A DNA stretch of 64,000 nt, from positions 119,322 to 183,321 of the forward strand of contig JAUMUO010000001.1 of NCBI GenBank assembly GCA_030530605.1, read 5' to 3'. The stretch is from Candidatus Saccharimonadota bacterium (GTDB lineage Bacteria > Patescibacteriota > Saccharimonadia > Saccharimonadales > Saccharimonadaceae). This document shows positions 26,421 to 35,097 of the stretch, in pieces (positions within the stretch are counted from its first letter, which is position 1; each line of letters begins with the position of its first letter). The translations under genes and the position numbers were made by a program. The notes below the pieces were generated by a model. It was given only the letters and a program-made list of their open reading frames with translations. It was not told where the DNA came from and searched no databases.

Positions 26421-28217
26421 ATGAAAAAAGATTGTGCTAAAATGAAGGAAATGAAGGTGCGAAAATTCCATAAGCCGGAGGTTTTAAATCGGCTCGACAA
26501 AAAAGTCGTTGGCACCTTTTCTATGGCCATTGTTTTAATCGCTACTGCTAGTATTATGGGGATAATACTTTCCAATAACAGTTTTGCCGCCACTAATAGA
26601 TTTAAAAAAGGCAAACCTTTGACTAAATTTGATCGCATTATGTATTGGCCGGACGGGGTGATGGGAGATATCGAATGTAATTTGAGCTTGCCCGCCACAT
26701 CTCCACCGAAATGTTACCAGCCAATTCCTCAGGAATATGCACTGGGCTTTATTAACAATGAAAAAACTATCGAACGGGCTGCCCGTAATATCAATATAGA
26801 AGGAGGTAAGGCCAAAGGAAAAACTGGGATACAAGCTGATTTTCTTGGGAAACGTAGCACTCAAATCTCTGGCAAAAGAAGCCCTCTAAAATTTATAGAT
26901 CTCTTTAACGGGGCATCTTATATGGGCAATCTTTATGATGTGCGGGTTTACGCTTATGGGAGTGCCAAGGTCAGGACCTATAAGAATTCGGTAATAGAAC
27001 ACTATCATACTGGAGGGGAGTACGCGGCGTCAGAATGGCATTTTTATCCACGTAATACACTTAAGGCTCTTGATGAGTTGTACTATAGCGACGAGGAGGA
27101 TATTGTCGAGAGTGAAGGAGATGACCCAAAAGATAGCTGTACGGATATTAAAGAAAAAGATCCCACCGACCCGAAAGGTAAGAAAACTATTACCGTCGGT
27201 CAGAGATGTACCTATGACAAGAATGCTTATCGCGATGCTAGTGGCAATATCATTTATACTGGTGTTTTTCGAGAGGGTAGCAATTACGGCCCAGTTAGAT
27301 ACACCGCTGCCGAAATGGAAGCATATCTTGAAAATAAGGAGAATAGTGTCAGGCTACTCGGGGTAGGGGGCTCAGGAACCTTTAAAGGTACAGTAGCATT
27401 TATGGATATTGATAAATGGTCAGGCGAAAGATATGCTGCTGCATCTGGTGTAGATTCTGTTTTTACTACATGGAACAGTGAAGAGTATGCAGATCGCGCA
27501 AAGGAAAACGGTAAAAGTGACAAAATGGTCTATGACAACAGCTATTTTAAGCAGATGAACTTTTGTCAGGACCCAACTCCGGATAAAGCCTGCTACTATG
27601 CCTGGGGCGGGAGTACTGAAGAGGGTAAAACCACTAGAGAGACGGCTCGTTTGTGGTTTAACTTTTCATCAAGTAGTACTACTCCGTTCGCACTAATTTA
27701 TAGTGGAAGTGGCCACGGCTCAATGATTGAGTCATCCCAATTTTATATCACGCATGTTCTGATGGATGATTTAGCGGAGATCCCAGAAGGTATCATTGCT
27801 TCTGCTCAAAATTTCCAGCGCGATTTTGAAAGTTTGTATGGACATACTTTAGAAAATGATAAAAATTTTCCAGTTGACTGGAAATCCGAAACCGATCGAG
27901 TCTTGAGATTTTTCCCGATTTATCAATATGCCAGTTATACTCCCTATACTATGAACGAATTGCTAAAGGAAGTATCAGATATAGAGCTAAAATGGTATTC
28001 TTGCCCCCAGATGACGGATGATTGTCTCGTCCCGTATGACCCAGAGCATGATAACGGAAAAGAGATAGTTGGCGGAGAGGAGTACTTTAACGGCTACGAT
28101 TTTATCGATGGTAATAAAGTGTATTATGCCAGCATGGGTGATCCCCTGGAAGTAAACTTCCCAAATACATGTTATAGTGATAATACTAGTACCAAGGAGA
28201 TAAACAATGTCGAATAG
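26421..28217 (+). CDS. Large exported protein of the pilin operon, unknown
   Basis: 598 aa. A charged N-terminus is followed by a hydrophobic segment (about 33-52, SMAIVLIATASIMGIIL) ending SFAA, either a signal peptide or an anchor. The remaining 540 residues are Asp/Asn/Tyr-rich with scattered Cys (IECNLS, PKCYQP, DSCTDI, RCTYD, NFCQD, ACYYAW) and no recognised domain. Three bases after the PilX-like gene. Likely a surface or pilus-associated protein. Confidence 0.7.
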   Translation: MKKDCAKMKEMKVRKFHKPEVLNRLDKKVVGTFSMAIVLIATASIMGIILSNNSFAATNRFKKGKPLTKFDRIMYWPDGVMGDIECNLSLPATSPPKCYQPIPQEYALGFINNEKTIERAARNINIEGGKAKGKTGIQADFLGKRSTQISGKRSPLKFIDLFNGASYMGNLYDVRVYAYGSAKVRTYKNSVIEHYHTGGEYAASEWHFYPRNTLKALDELYYSDEEDIVESEGDDPKDSCTDIKEKDPTDPKGKKTITVGQRCTYDKNAYRDASGNIIYTGVFREGSNYGPVRYTAAEMEAYLENKENSVRLLGVGGSGTFKGTVAFMDIDKWSGERYAAASGVDSVFTTWNSEEYADRAKENGKSDKMVYDNSYFKQMNFCQDPTPDKACYYAWGGSTEEGKTTRETARLWFNFSSSSTTPFALIYSGSGHGSMIESSQFYITHVLMDDLAEIPEGIIASAQNFQRDFESLYGHTLENDKNFPVDWKSETDRVLRFFPIYQYASYTPYTMNELLKEVSDIELKWYSCPQMTDDCLVPYDPEHDNGKEIVGGEEYFNGYDFIDGNKVYYASMGDPLEVNFPNTCYSDNTSTKEINNVE

Positions 28218-31200
28218 GCTAAAGTTTGGTTTAGGACTAATGATTTTCTTCAGTTTTCTCTTCGTCTCAAATGTTTCTGCTACAGATTATAATCGAGCGC
28301 TTTCCGGAGCTTCCTGGTATTATTACACTATAGACCAAACCGATAAGAATAAGTATAGTGATGATGATATGCTTTACGTTCCATTTGGTGAAGTGAATTC
28401 TGAAAAAGTGGCTGTCCCTGCCAAAACTTGTCAGAGTTATGGTGGGTTCTGGGCCCTCCTTAAGAACGGTTATGAAGAAGGTTCAAATGGAGAAACTATC
28501 TTGTCTGGTAAACCAGTTTCGGCTACAGTGTTGAGCGATGTTTACTATAAGGATATGACTTGGGCTGCTACCGGGTATACATCTTTCAAAGAACCATCTG
28601 CTCATCAGTCCGCACCGCAAGACGACAATGGCTCCGGCGTTAAAGCTACAGCTTATGGCGACATGGGATCCGTACTTGGCGCCTATCAGACACTTATAAA
28701 TACTTCTGCCGTTCCAGAATCTGCCAAAGAAGATGTCGGGAATCTTAGCTATTTCTGTGCGAGCTCCAACCCATCTAATATTCCGAATGTCACAGCTGAT
28801 TTTGTAAGTTTCTCGACCGTTTCACTACGGGATGATTATGCCAGTGCCCCTGTCGTTAATGGCCAAGGTTATATTTCAGAGCCAATAGTAGTAGATAACA
28901 GCCAAAAAACGATTACAGTTACTTTTCGCCACTACCTCGCAAAAACTATTGAACACGAGCTTGCAAGTGCGAAAGTCCCATATGAGCTTAGCACTGGCGA
29001 TGGAGCGAATGTGGAAGTCCCATATGAGCTTAGCACTGGCGATGGAGCGAATGTCCAGACTGGTACCATGGGAAATCGTTTTGATATCGGTGGGGTCAAT
29101 TACTACGCCAGCGCCCCAGTTGAAGAAACAGTAAACTTAGACATTACCGCAGGAGATGATATAACTTACTGTCAAAAGATTACTTTTAATGGTGGGAATC
29201 CGATATCCTACAATTTGGCAGATTATAGAATAGTAGGTGGAGGGGAAAACCCGGCTTCTTCTAGCGTCTGCGTGACTGTTCGCGTGATTGTTTCATCGCC
29301 AGAAACTGTGTCTAGCTGTGACCAAGGCGGAGATGGCGAAATGTTCGTAGACAAGAACGGCAACTCTGTCGCCGGAAATAGCGTGCTCGGTAGTACAATT
29401 ACTACTGTTGGTATTTCTAAAAATGGTATTCTAGAAACTACCACCGCTGCTTCTCGGGATGACACTAAGATAGTCTATACTAAGCCTGGCGACATGGTCC
29501 AGTTCTCGTACGCACTTTGCTTTGGTCCCCATAATGTCAGTAATGCCAGTACTGCTACTGCTACTGGTTCAAATAATCACCCAAGCGTTTTTGAAATTCA
29601 TGTCGGTGATGCAAAAGAGGATGATGAGTACCTCTTTGGCCGAGCAGACGGGCTTCTCGGCCAGACTGTTTATGTTTGGCCCAATGATGTTAGAGACAAC
29701 AATATTACTTTAAATTCTTTTTACTATTTTGGCTCTCATGTTGGCAAAGCCCCCAGCCAAATCTTAGGTTCAGAACAATATATTACAATTGACAATACTA
29801 AAAAACAAATCTCTTTTGCATCTCCAGACGACAAAGGTGGCTCAAGCCCTTATGCTCCAGTCATCGTCGGCGGCACTCTTAGCCAGACCCTGGCATATCA
29901 GGATCTAGCAGTTTGGCCGACGTATTTGTCAAAGTCTGGCTCGACAAGAGGCCCATACAACGAAGACTCTCGTGACTATGTGTGGGGGAATATTAAATTC
30001 CAAGGCGAGTTGAAAAATTACCTAGAAGCTTACCGGGATTATCAGGCTGGATATACCTCTCCTTCCGGTAACTACCTCTTTAGCGAAGATGAGATTACTA
30101 AAACTGTAGGTGCGGCTACTCCGTATAATTTTGATACTAAAATTAGCTCTGAAATCACCAATCATCCTTCTAGCACTGTTGAGCCCGGTGACGAGATTGA
30201 AGTCGCTGCGAACATTGATATCCTCCCACGGACTAACCCTATAACCAGTGACAAAAATAAAAATGGTCAGCTTGTTCCATATGCCACTGCTACGCCGGAT
30301 GACACTAAAGTTGAAGTTATCGAGCTTGTCATAAGAGACGTAGTCGACATTAACAATGAAAAAAAATATAGCTATAAGGACAAGTATGGCGTTCATGAAG
30401 CTACTATAAAAGAAATTCTAAATGGCGAAAACAAAGATACGTTCACTAATAGTATGATTTGTAATATGTACCAATATTATCTTGGTAGTGACCTCGGCGA
30501 ATGTAGTTCGACTATTGTCAAAGGCAACAATAAGATGGTTAAAGACGCAGCACTAAAAGTGTTAGGGAATCCGGACTCCAACCCCGAAGGAGAAATGGGC
30601 TACTTTAACACGAATAACCCTAATGAAGCTATCACGCGTATCGTCCCAGATGTTGAAGCAGGTTACAAGTACTGCATAGCTATAGGTATTAATCACGGCG
30701 ATTCACACAATCTCCCTGGACAGGTTTTAACAGAAAATGATGCTATCAATGAGTATAGTGTTAGCCAAGGTACGAGTGCGTCCGTCCGAACCACCTGGAA
30801 GACCTCTAAATTCTCCTGTCGCACTGTTACTAAGAAACCGAATTTCCAGATTTGGAACAGTGGCGCCTACATGGACGGTGGAGCAGCTGCCTCTATCACG
30901 AATAAAACTGTCAATACCAAAGTAAGTTCGAATCTTCCGCAAACCGATGCGGATGAAAAGCATCGCGCCACGAATCCCTCCACCTTTGGTTCCTGGGCAG
31001 AGTATTTCATCGTTTCTAAAGGCAGCATCACTGGGCTTGCTTCGGCTTCTGCTCTCGGCTATAGAAGTCCATTTGTTTGGTATGAAACCGACAAGAGTGG
31101 GAATAAAACTGAGCATATCGACTATTTTGCTGCCACCGGTTTCGGTACTGGGAAATCAGATTTTTGCACCCTTTCCCACCTTACTATTGCCAACACGAGC

Positions 31201-32307
31201 TGTGAGTCTAACAATTCAGGTGGTTATGCCGGTGGAGACGCAGATAATGCTGCCCTTGAAGCCTACAAACAGAGGATTTTGAATTATTACACTAATGATG
31301 CAACATCCGGTGACGGTGTCATTTACGGCGGGAATTACAGCGACCTCGGCGCCGGCTTTATCTATGGTAAACAAAATGGCGCCGACTATCTTAAAGTTCT
31401 AGGCAACTTCAATATAAATGAACCTATTACTCGCGAATTCGGCGAAGGCACACTGGTAATCGAAGTTGAGGGGCGTCTCACTGTCGATGCGAATATTTGC
31501 CTTGGCACTGGCATTTGCAGAAATGGTAGCTCTTCCGCTTGGCAAGGTGGCTATGATCAACATACGAACGACTTATCTCTTTACTGGGATAATGATACTA
31601 ACTCGATTAACGGCAACGACCTTTCTAATCTTCCTCAAGTTATTCTCATTGCAGAAAATATCGATATTGGCTCGGAAGTTTCTCAAATTGACGCTTGGCT
31701 TATCACTAGCTCAGATGATAAAAATTATGATGGGGGCACAATTAATACCTGTGAAGGGTTCAAGAATCGCAAGACCGGTTCAAATACCTGTTGGAAGACC
31801 TTAAAGATTAATGGCCCGGTGGTTACGTCTAACCTGATGTTGAACCGTACCGGCGGTGCTTGGCCTGGTTTCTCTGGTGATGTTGGCAATCCTGCCTATG
31901 ATAAACTACATGAAGAAATGGAAAAGGGAATAGCTGAGCTTATTAATAACGCAACTGACAACCAGAGCGATCCTATAAACATAGAAGCTACACAGTACTG
32001 CAACGGTAGTCTTGTTCCACAAGCTTGTGTAAAAAGCAGAATCAAAACCATCGCTGAACGAACGTTCTTAGAAGGTAGAAGTGAAGCCGAAGTCAAAGCT
32101 TACAAGAATTCTGGCAATTTCTCAGCCGAGAAATCTACGGTTTCAGTCAACAATGCTACCGTGCGGGACCTCACCTGTGACGGCTCCATCACTCCCGCTG
32201 AAATCTTTGATCTTCACCCCATCGTCTATTACTGGGCTATTGCTGAAGCGCAGAAGGGTAACCAAGCTATTGTTACTTACGCTCAAGAATTCGCCCCGAG
32301 ATACTAA
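28207..32307 (+). CDS. Very large secreted protein, possible pilus tip or adhesin
   Basis: 1366 aa, the largest protein in the window. Signal peptide (about 1-26, ending NVSA). Many Cys pairs, a 14-residue perfect tandem repeat (VPYELSTGDGANV, about 257-284) and a C-terminal part (about 1060-1250) with alternating short hydrophobic strands (TLVIEVEGRLTVDANI, LPQVILIAENIDIGSEV) like a beta-helix. No C-terminal anchor. Overlaps the previous gene by 11 bases. In an epibiont such a protein could bind the host cell; that is inference. Confidence 0.7.
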   Translation: MSNRLKFGLGLMIFFSFLFVSNVSATDYNRALSGASWYYYTIDQTDKNKYSDDDMLYVPFGEVNSEKVAVPAKTCQSYGGFWALLKNGYEEGSNGETILSGKPVSATVLSDVYYKDMTWAATGYTSFKEPSAHQSAPQDDNGSGVKATAYGDMGSVLGAYQTLINTSAVPESAKEDVGNLSYFCASSNPSNIPNVTADFVSFSTVSLRDDYASAPVVNGQGYISEPIVVDNSQKTITVTFRHYLAKTIEHELASAKVPYELSTGDGANVEVPYELSTGDGANVQTGTMGNRFDIGGVNYYASAPVEETVNLDITAGDDITYCQKITFNGGNPISYNLADYRIVGGGENPASSSVCVTVRVIVSSPETVSSCDQGGDGEMFVDKNGNSVAGNSVLGSTITTVGISKNGILETTTAASRDDTKIVYTKPGDMVQFSYALCFGPHNVSNASTATATGSNNHPSVFEIHVGDAKEDDEYLFGRADGLLGQTVYVWPNDVRDNNITLNSFYYFGSHVGKAPSQILGSEQYITIDNTKKQISFASPDDKGGSSPYAPVIVGGTLSQTLAYQDLAVWPTYLSKSGSTRGPYNEDSRDYVWGNIKFQGELKNYLEAYRDYQAGYTSPSGNYLFSEDEITKTVGAATPYNFDTKISSEITNHPSSTVEPGDEIEVAANIDILPRTNPITSDKNKNGQLVPYATATPDDTKVEVIELVIRDVVDINNEKKYSYKDKYGVHEATIKEILNGENKDTFTNSMICNMYQYYLGSDLGECSSTIVKGNNKMVKDAALKVLGNPDSNPEGEMGYFNTNNPNEAITRIVPDVEAGYKYCIAIGINHGDSHNLPGQVLTENDAINEYSVSQGTSASVRTTWKTSKFSCRTVTKKPNFQIWNSGAYMDGGAAASITNKTVNTKVSSNLPQTDADEKHRATNPSTFGSWAEYFIVSKGSITGLASASALGYRSPFVWYETDKSGNKTEHIDYFAATGFGTGKSDFCTLSHLTIANTSCESNNSGGYAGGDADNAALEAYKQRILNYYTNDATSGDGVIYGGNYSDLGAGFIYGKQNGADYLKVLGNFNINEPITREFGEGTLVIEVEGRLTVDANICLGTGICRNGSSSAWQGGYDQHTNDLSLYWDNDTNSINGNDLSNLPQVILIAENIDIGSEVSQIDAWLITSSDDKNYDGGTINTCEGFKNRKTGSNTCWKTLKINGPVVTSNLMLNRTGGAWPGFSGDVGNPAYDKLHEEMEKGIAELINNATDNQSDPINIEATQYCNGSLVPQACVKSRIKTIAERTFLEGRSEAEVKAYKNSGNFSAEKSTVSVNNATVRDLTCDGSITPAEIFDLHPIVYYWAIAEAQKGNQAIVTYAQEFAPRY
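28975..29055 (+). repeat. Two-copy 42-bp in-frame tandem repeat
   Basis: Copies start at 28975 and 29017; 39 of 39 compared bases are identical (GTCCCATATGAGCTTAGCAC...). Identical DNA implies a recent duplication or slippage and a site able to change length without frameshift. Confidence 0.9.
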
Positions 32308-32311
32308 AACC

Positions 32312-32340
32312 TTGACAAGAAAATACATGTGATGTATAAT
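32312..32340 (+). promoter_or_regulatory. Consensus promoter of initiator tRNA
   Basis: TTGACA (32312-32317), 17 bases, TATAAT (32335-32340), right after the stop of the large secreted protein. Confidence 0.85.
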
Positions 32341-32358
32341 ACACTAGTATCTTAACAT

Positions 32359-32435
32359 CGCGGGGTAGAGCAGCCTGGTAGCTCGTTTGGCTCATAACCA
32401 AAAGGCCGTTGGTTCAAATCCAACCCCCGCCACCA
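32359..32435 (+). tRNA. Initiator tRNA-fMet (CAT)
   Basis: 77 nt with encoded CCA. Unpaired C1-C72 at the acceptor end and the AGCCTGGTAGCTC D-arm are initiator features. The anticodon stem is TTTGG/CCAAA, so only two of the three usual G-C pairs next to the loop are kept (29:41 is T-A). Loop CTCATAA. Confidence 0.93.
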
Positions 32436-32451
32436 GATTGTGTTAAGATTA

Positions 32452-32491
32452 AAAATGGGCTCACGATATCCCCCTATCGCGAGCCCATTTT
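32452..32491. terminator. Bidirectional intrinsic terminator
   Basis: ATGGGCTC...GAGCCCAT stem with inner CGATA/TATCG pairing, A-run before and T-run after. Ends the tRNA unit and, in reverse, serves the flavoprotein gene at 32496. Confidence 0.88.
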
Positions 32492-32495
32492 TTTG

Positions 32496-33914
32496 TTAAG
32501 CTAACTTCTTCGCCGCCAGTCTAATCAACTCACTCCACTCCCCATTTGGATGTGGAGTACTAGCTATTTCAAGCACAGACAAACCGTGCCTAATACAAAG
32601 CGCCACTTCTTGCAGATTGGCTGCTGCATTTGGCGCCATCATTGTAGCGCCCAAAATTTTACCTTGCTGGTTAGACAGCATCTTGATAAAACCAAGTTTG
32701 AAATCAGAAACCGCAGAAGCTGTTACCGTCGAGAGTGGCAACATCGCTTTATTATACTTCATATCCCTCTTTGTTAGGTCGTCTTCGTTCATTCCTACCG
32801 TGGCTACTTGCGGGTTAGTATTTATAACTCTAGTAAAGCCGTCATAATTAACCATATTCTTATTTTTACCAAGCATATTTACTGCGGCAATACCCGCCTC
32901 ATAGTTCGCAAGTTCCGTCGCACTGTCGCCACCAACCACATCTCCAGCCGCATAGATATTTTTTGCTGTAGTCTGAAGAGTTTTTTCTACAAAGATGCCT
33001 TTCTTGTCAAAGTTTACACCAGCATTCTGAAGGCCAAGATCTGTATTCGGCTTTGACCCAGTTGCCACCACAATACACTCCACTCGCACCGCCTTTTCCT
33101 GGCCATTACGAGACAAAGTCACCCTCGTAGAAGTCCCATCATTACTGGCCGCCACCGCACGAGTACTGGTCAAAATCCTTACTCCGAGCTTCTTTTCAAG
33201 GTAGGCTGCCATAATTTGTCCGACTTCCTCATCCTCACGTGGAAGAAGCCTCTCGGAAAGCTCAATTAGGGCTACTTTTACACCTAGCCCAGCAAAATAC
33301 TCTGCCACTTCTACTCCACTCGCACCGCCGCCAATTACCATCATACTCTTTGGCAATCGCTCAATCTTCAAAATACTAGCAGGAGTATAATGCTTAACAT
33401 CAGAAAGACCAGTAATCTCAGAATCTTTTGGTACTGCGCCAGTAGCGATTAAGAACTTAGTAGCTGAAAGAGTTTTGCCATCCGTTCCAGCTTTTGCTTC
33501 TTCTGCGGTTGGAGTAGAAGGAAGCTTTTTCCTCACCGAAATTTCGTTAGCAGAAATAAAATGGGCAAGGCCGTTAATACAGACAACGCCGTCTTCTTCT
33601 AAGGATTTCTTGGAGTATTTTTCACCAACTCGCGCAATTGCCCTTTGCTGGACTTTGTAAGCTGTTGGATAATTATAACGCAAATTTGTAGAAGTTATAC
33701 CAAACTTTACTCCTGCCATTGCTTCAGCATAAAGATGTGCGAAATTTTGGGCCGCAAGGTAGGGAATGTCTCGCTCATTTAAGGTTGCTCCGCCAAGTTT
33801 TTCCGCTTCTACAAGCGCAACTTTTTTCTTAGCCTTCGCCAAACTCCGCGCCGCTGTGACCCCAGCTGCGCCACCTCCTATTACTATGACATCGTATTCA
33901 AAACTTTTTCCCAT
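32496..33914 (-). CDS. Dihydrolipoamide dehydrogenase-like flavoprotein lacking redox cysteines
   Basis: 472 aa. FAD motif VIGGGAAGVTAA (11-22), NAD(P) motif MMVIGGGASGVEVAEYF (about 190-206), YAAGDVVGG (FAD pyrophosphate) and the C-terminal dimer domain with HPNGEWSEL. Where the family has the disulfide C-x4-C (GGTCLNVGC), this protein reads GGATLNERD (41-49), so both Cys are gone (T44, D49). It may be an NAD(P)H oxidase-like or another non-disulfide reductase. Alone on the minus strand with a 3' terminator shared with the tRNA. Confidence 0.85.
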   Translation of the reverse strand: MGKSFEYDVIVIGGGAAGVTAARSLAKAKKKVALVEAEKLGGATLNERDIPYLAAQNFAHLYAEAMAGVKFGITSTNLRYNYPTAYKVQQRAIARVGEKYSKKSLEEDGVVCINGLAHFISANEISVRKKLPSTPTAEEAKAGTDGKTLSATKFLIATGAVPKDSEITGLSDVKHYTPASILKIERLPKSMMVIGGGASGVEVAEYFAGLGVKVALIELSERLLPREDEEVGQIMAAYLEKKLGVRILTSTRAVAASNDGTSTRVTLSRNGQEKAVRVECIVVATGSKPNTDLGLQNAGVNFDKKGIFVEKTLQTTAKNIYAAGDVVGGDSATELANYEAGIAAVNMLGKNKNMVNYDGFTRVINTNPQVATVGMNEDDLTKRDMKYNKAMLPLSTVTASAVSDFKLGFIKMLSNQQGKILGATMMAPNAAANLQEVALCIRHGLSVLEIASTPHPNGEWSELIRLAAKKLA

Positions 33915-33918
33915 ATCT

Positions 33919-34248
33919 CTATATTATTTTACCATAATTTTTATAAATATACGCTAAATCTTCATCATATTTTTTTAATCTCAAGCTAGCTGCGCGCCTA
34001 ATATCATCCGCCGTAATAAACTCCCTTCTTTCTGCCCACTGCTCTACCTCGTCGGCCACCTTCTCTGCTACAATTTTTGCGGATCCCGTATGGCGACCTA
34101 AAACTCTTGCTTCAAACATAATATCATCAATCAATTTCTTTCTGGAAAACTTCACCTTCTTTTTATCCGCACGAGCCTTTTGTTCGGAAGCCTTACTAAC
34201 TGCTTGTGCTTTTTTATATTTTGCTTTTGCTTTTTCTGCTAGTCTCAT
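33919..34248 (-). CDS. Stand-alone ATP-cone domain protein
   Basis: 109 aa. A Lys/Ala-rich basic helix (1-33) precedes an ATP-cone-like domain: VKFSRKKLIDDI (about 32-43), then ITADDIRRAASLRLKKYDEDLAYIYKNYG (in two pieces, about 78-106), which matches the end of the ATP-cone (strand-helix ending in A-Y-x-x-Y). ATP cones sense ATP/dATP in ribonucleotide reductases and NrdR. No NrdR zinc ribbon is present. Four-base ATGA overlap with the membrane gene upstream. Confidence 0.65.
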   Translation of the reverse strand: MRLAEKAKAKYKKAQAVSKASEQKARADKKKVKFSRKKLIDDIMFEARVLGRHTGSAKIVAEKVADEVEQWAERREFITADDIRRAASLRLKKYDEDLAYIYKNYGKII

Positions 34249-34946
34249 TGAGCCCTTTCCAGAAGTTTAAATGCGATGATAAATACGGCCAAAGCTATAT
34301 AGCAAATTCCAGTAAAAATCCTAAGAAAAGTTTTGTTTCTTACGCGCCATCTCTGAATTTCTGCCAAAGTTGTACCGTTTTTAATAAGCAATTTCATTAT
34401 GATTAAAGGCATAACCGTTATCAAAGCATATCCCACTAATGCTAAAATTATTACAGCTTGTGGTAAGTTTAGAAGGGAATTAGCCGCAATTAATATTAAA
34501 ACTACCGAAAATGGCAACTCTGCAACCACGGTGGTCATCCCTAGCGCCATCCCTTCTACTGGTGTATCGACTTTTCCAGCTCTTTTTCTAAAGTACTTTG
34601 CTGCGAAATCCGGAATCCAGAGCATTGTATTTTTGCCACGTCTAAAATAAAGCCCAATCACCATTACAGCCATCGCGATTGCCAGACTAGACAATAAAAT
34701 TAGACCATTTTCAACTAGAGGATGGCTATTTATCAATAAAATCAGCAACATTGTTGTGGAAATTAATAAGACAGATAATAAAAAGGAACCTAAAATAAAT
34801 CCACAGGTTACACTGCGAGTAGTTTTTTTGACTTTTCGTCCTAAACTTTCATTATACAGCAAAAGCAATGTCCCTGTTCCAAGCTGTAAGCCGGCGTTTG
34901 CTATACTTGCAAGCATAACCACTAAGACATCAACTAAGCCTTCCAT
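34245..34946 (-). CDS. Six-helix membrane protein, unknown
   Basis: 233 aa with about six hydrophobic segments (5-27, 45-70, 82-98, 130-155, 158-180, 205-228). A central Gly in VEGMALGMTTVVAELPF and gene size resemble small exporters of the LysE/DsbD-like superfamily, but no diagnostic motif is visible. Co-transcribed with the ATP-cone protein and perhaps the flavoprotein downstream. Confidence 0.65.
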   Translation of the reverse strand: MEGLVDVLVVMLASIANAGLQLGTGTLLLLYNESLGRKVKKTTRSVTCGFILGSFLLSVLLISTTMLLILLINSHPLVENGLILLSSLAIAMAVMVIGLYFRRGKNTMLWIPDFAAKYFRKRAGKVDTPVEGMALGMTTVVAELPFSVVLILIAANSLLNLPQAVIILALVGYALITVMPLIIMKLLIKNGTTLAEIQRWRVRNKTFLRIFTGICYIALAVFIIAFKLLERAQ

Positions 34947-35097
34947 ATCTATAATTATACCATAAGAATTATCTAAACATAAGAATTATAAAAAACATTA
35001 TTTACAACACTTGTACCGAAGTTAAAAAATACAATCAAAGTCTCTTCAGAAATGCTTATGATTGTAGAATTTTTTGAAACCATCTTATGATAAAAAT

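Noticed and set aside
25911-26471. 186-aa minus-strand frame opposite the PilX-like gene
   Set aside because: Overlaps two well-supported plus-strand genes and carries no recognisable motif or ribosome-binding site.
35074-35097. TTG start for the Cys-rich repeat protein
   Set aside because: The promoter-like TATGAT lies after it and the signal peptide begins properly at ATG 35098.
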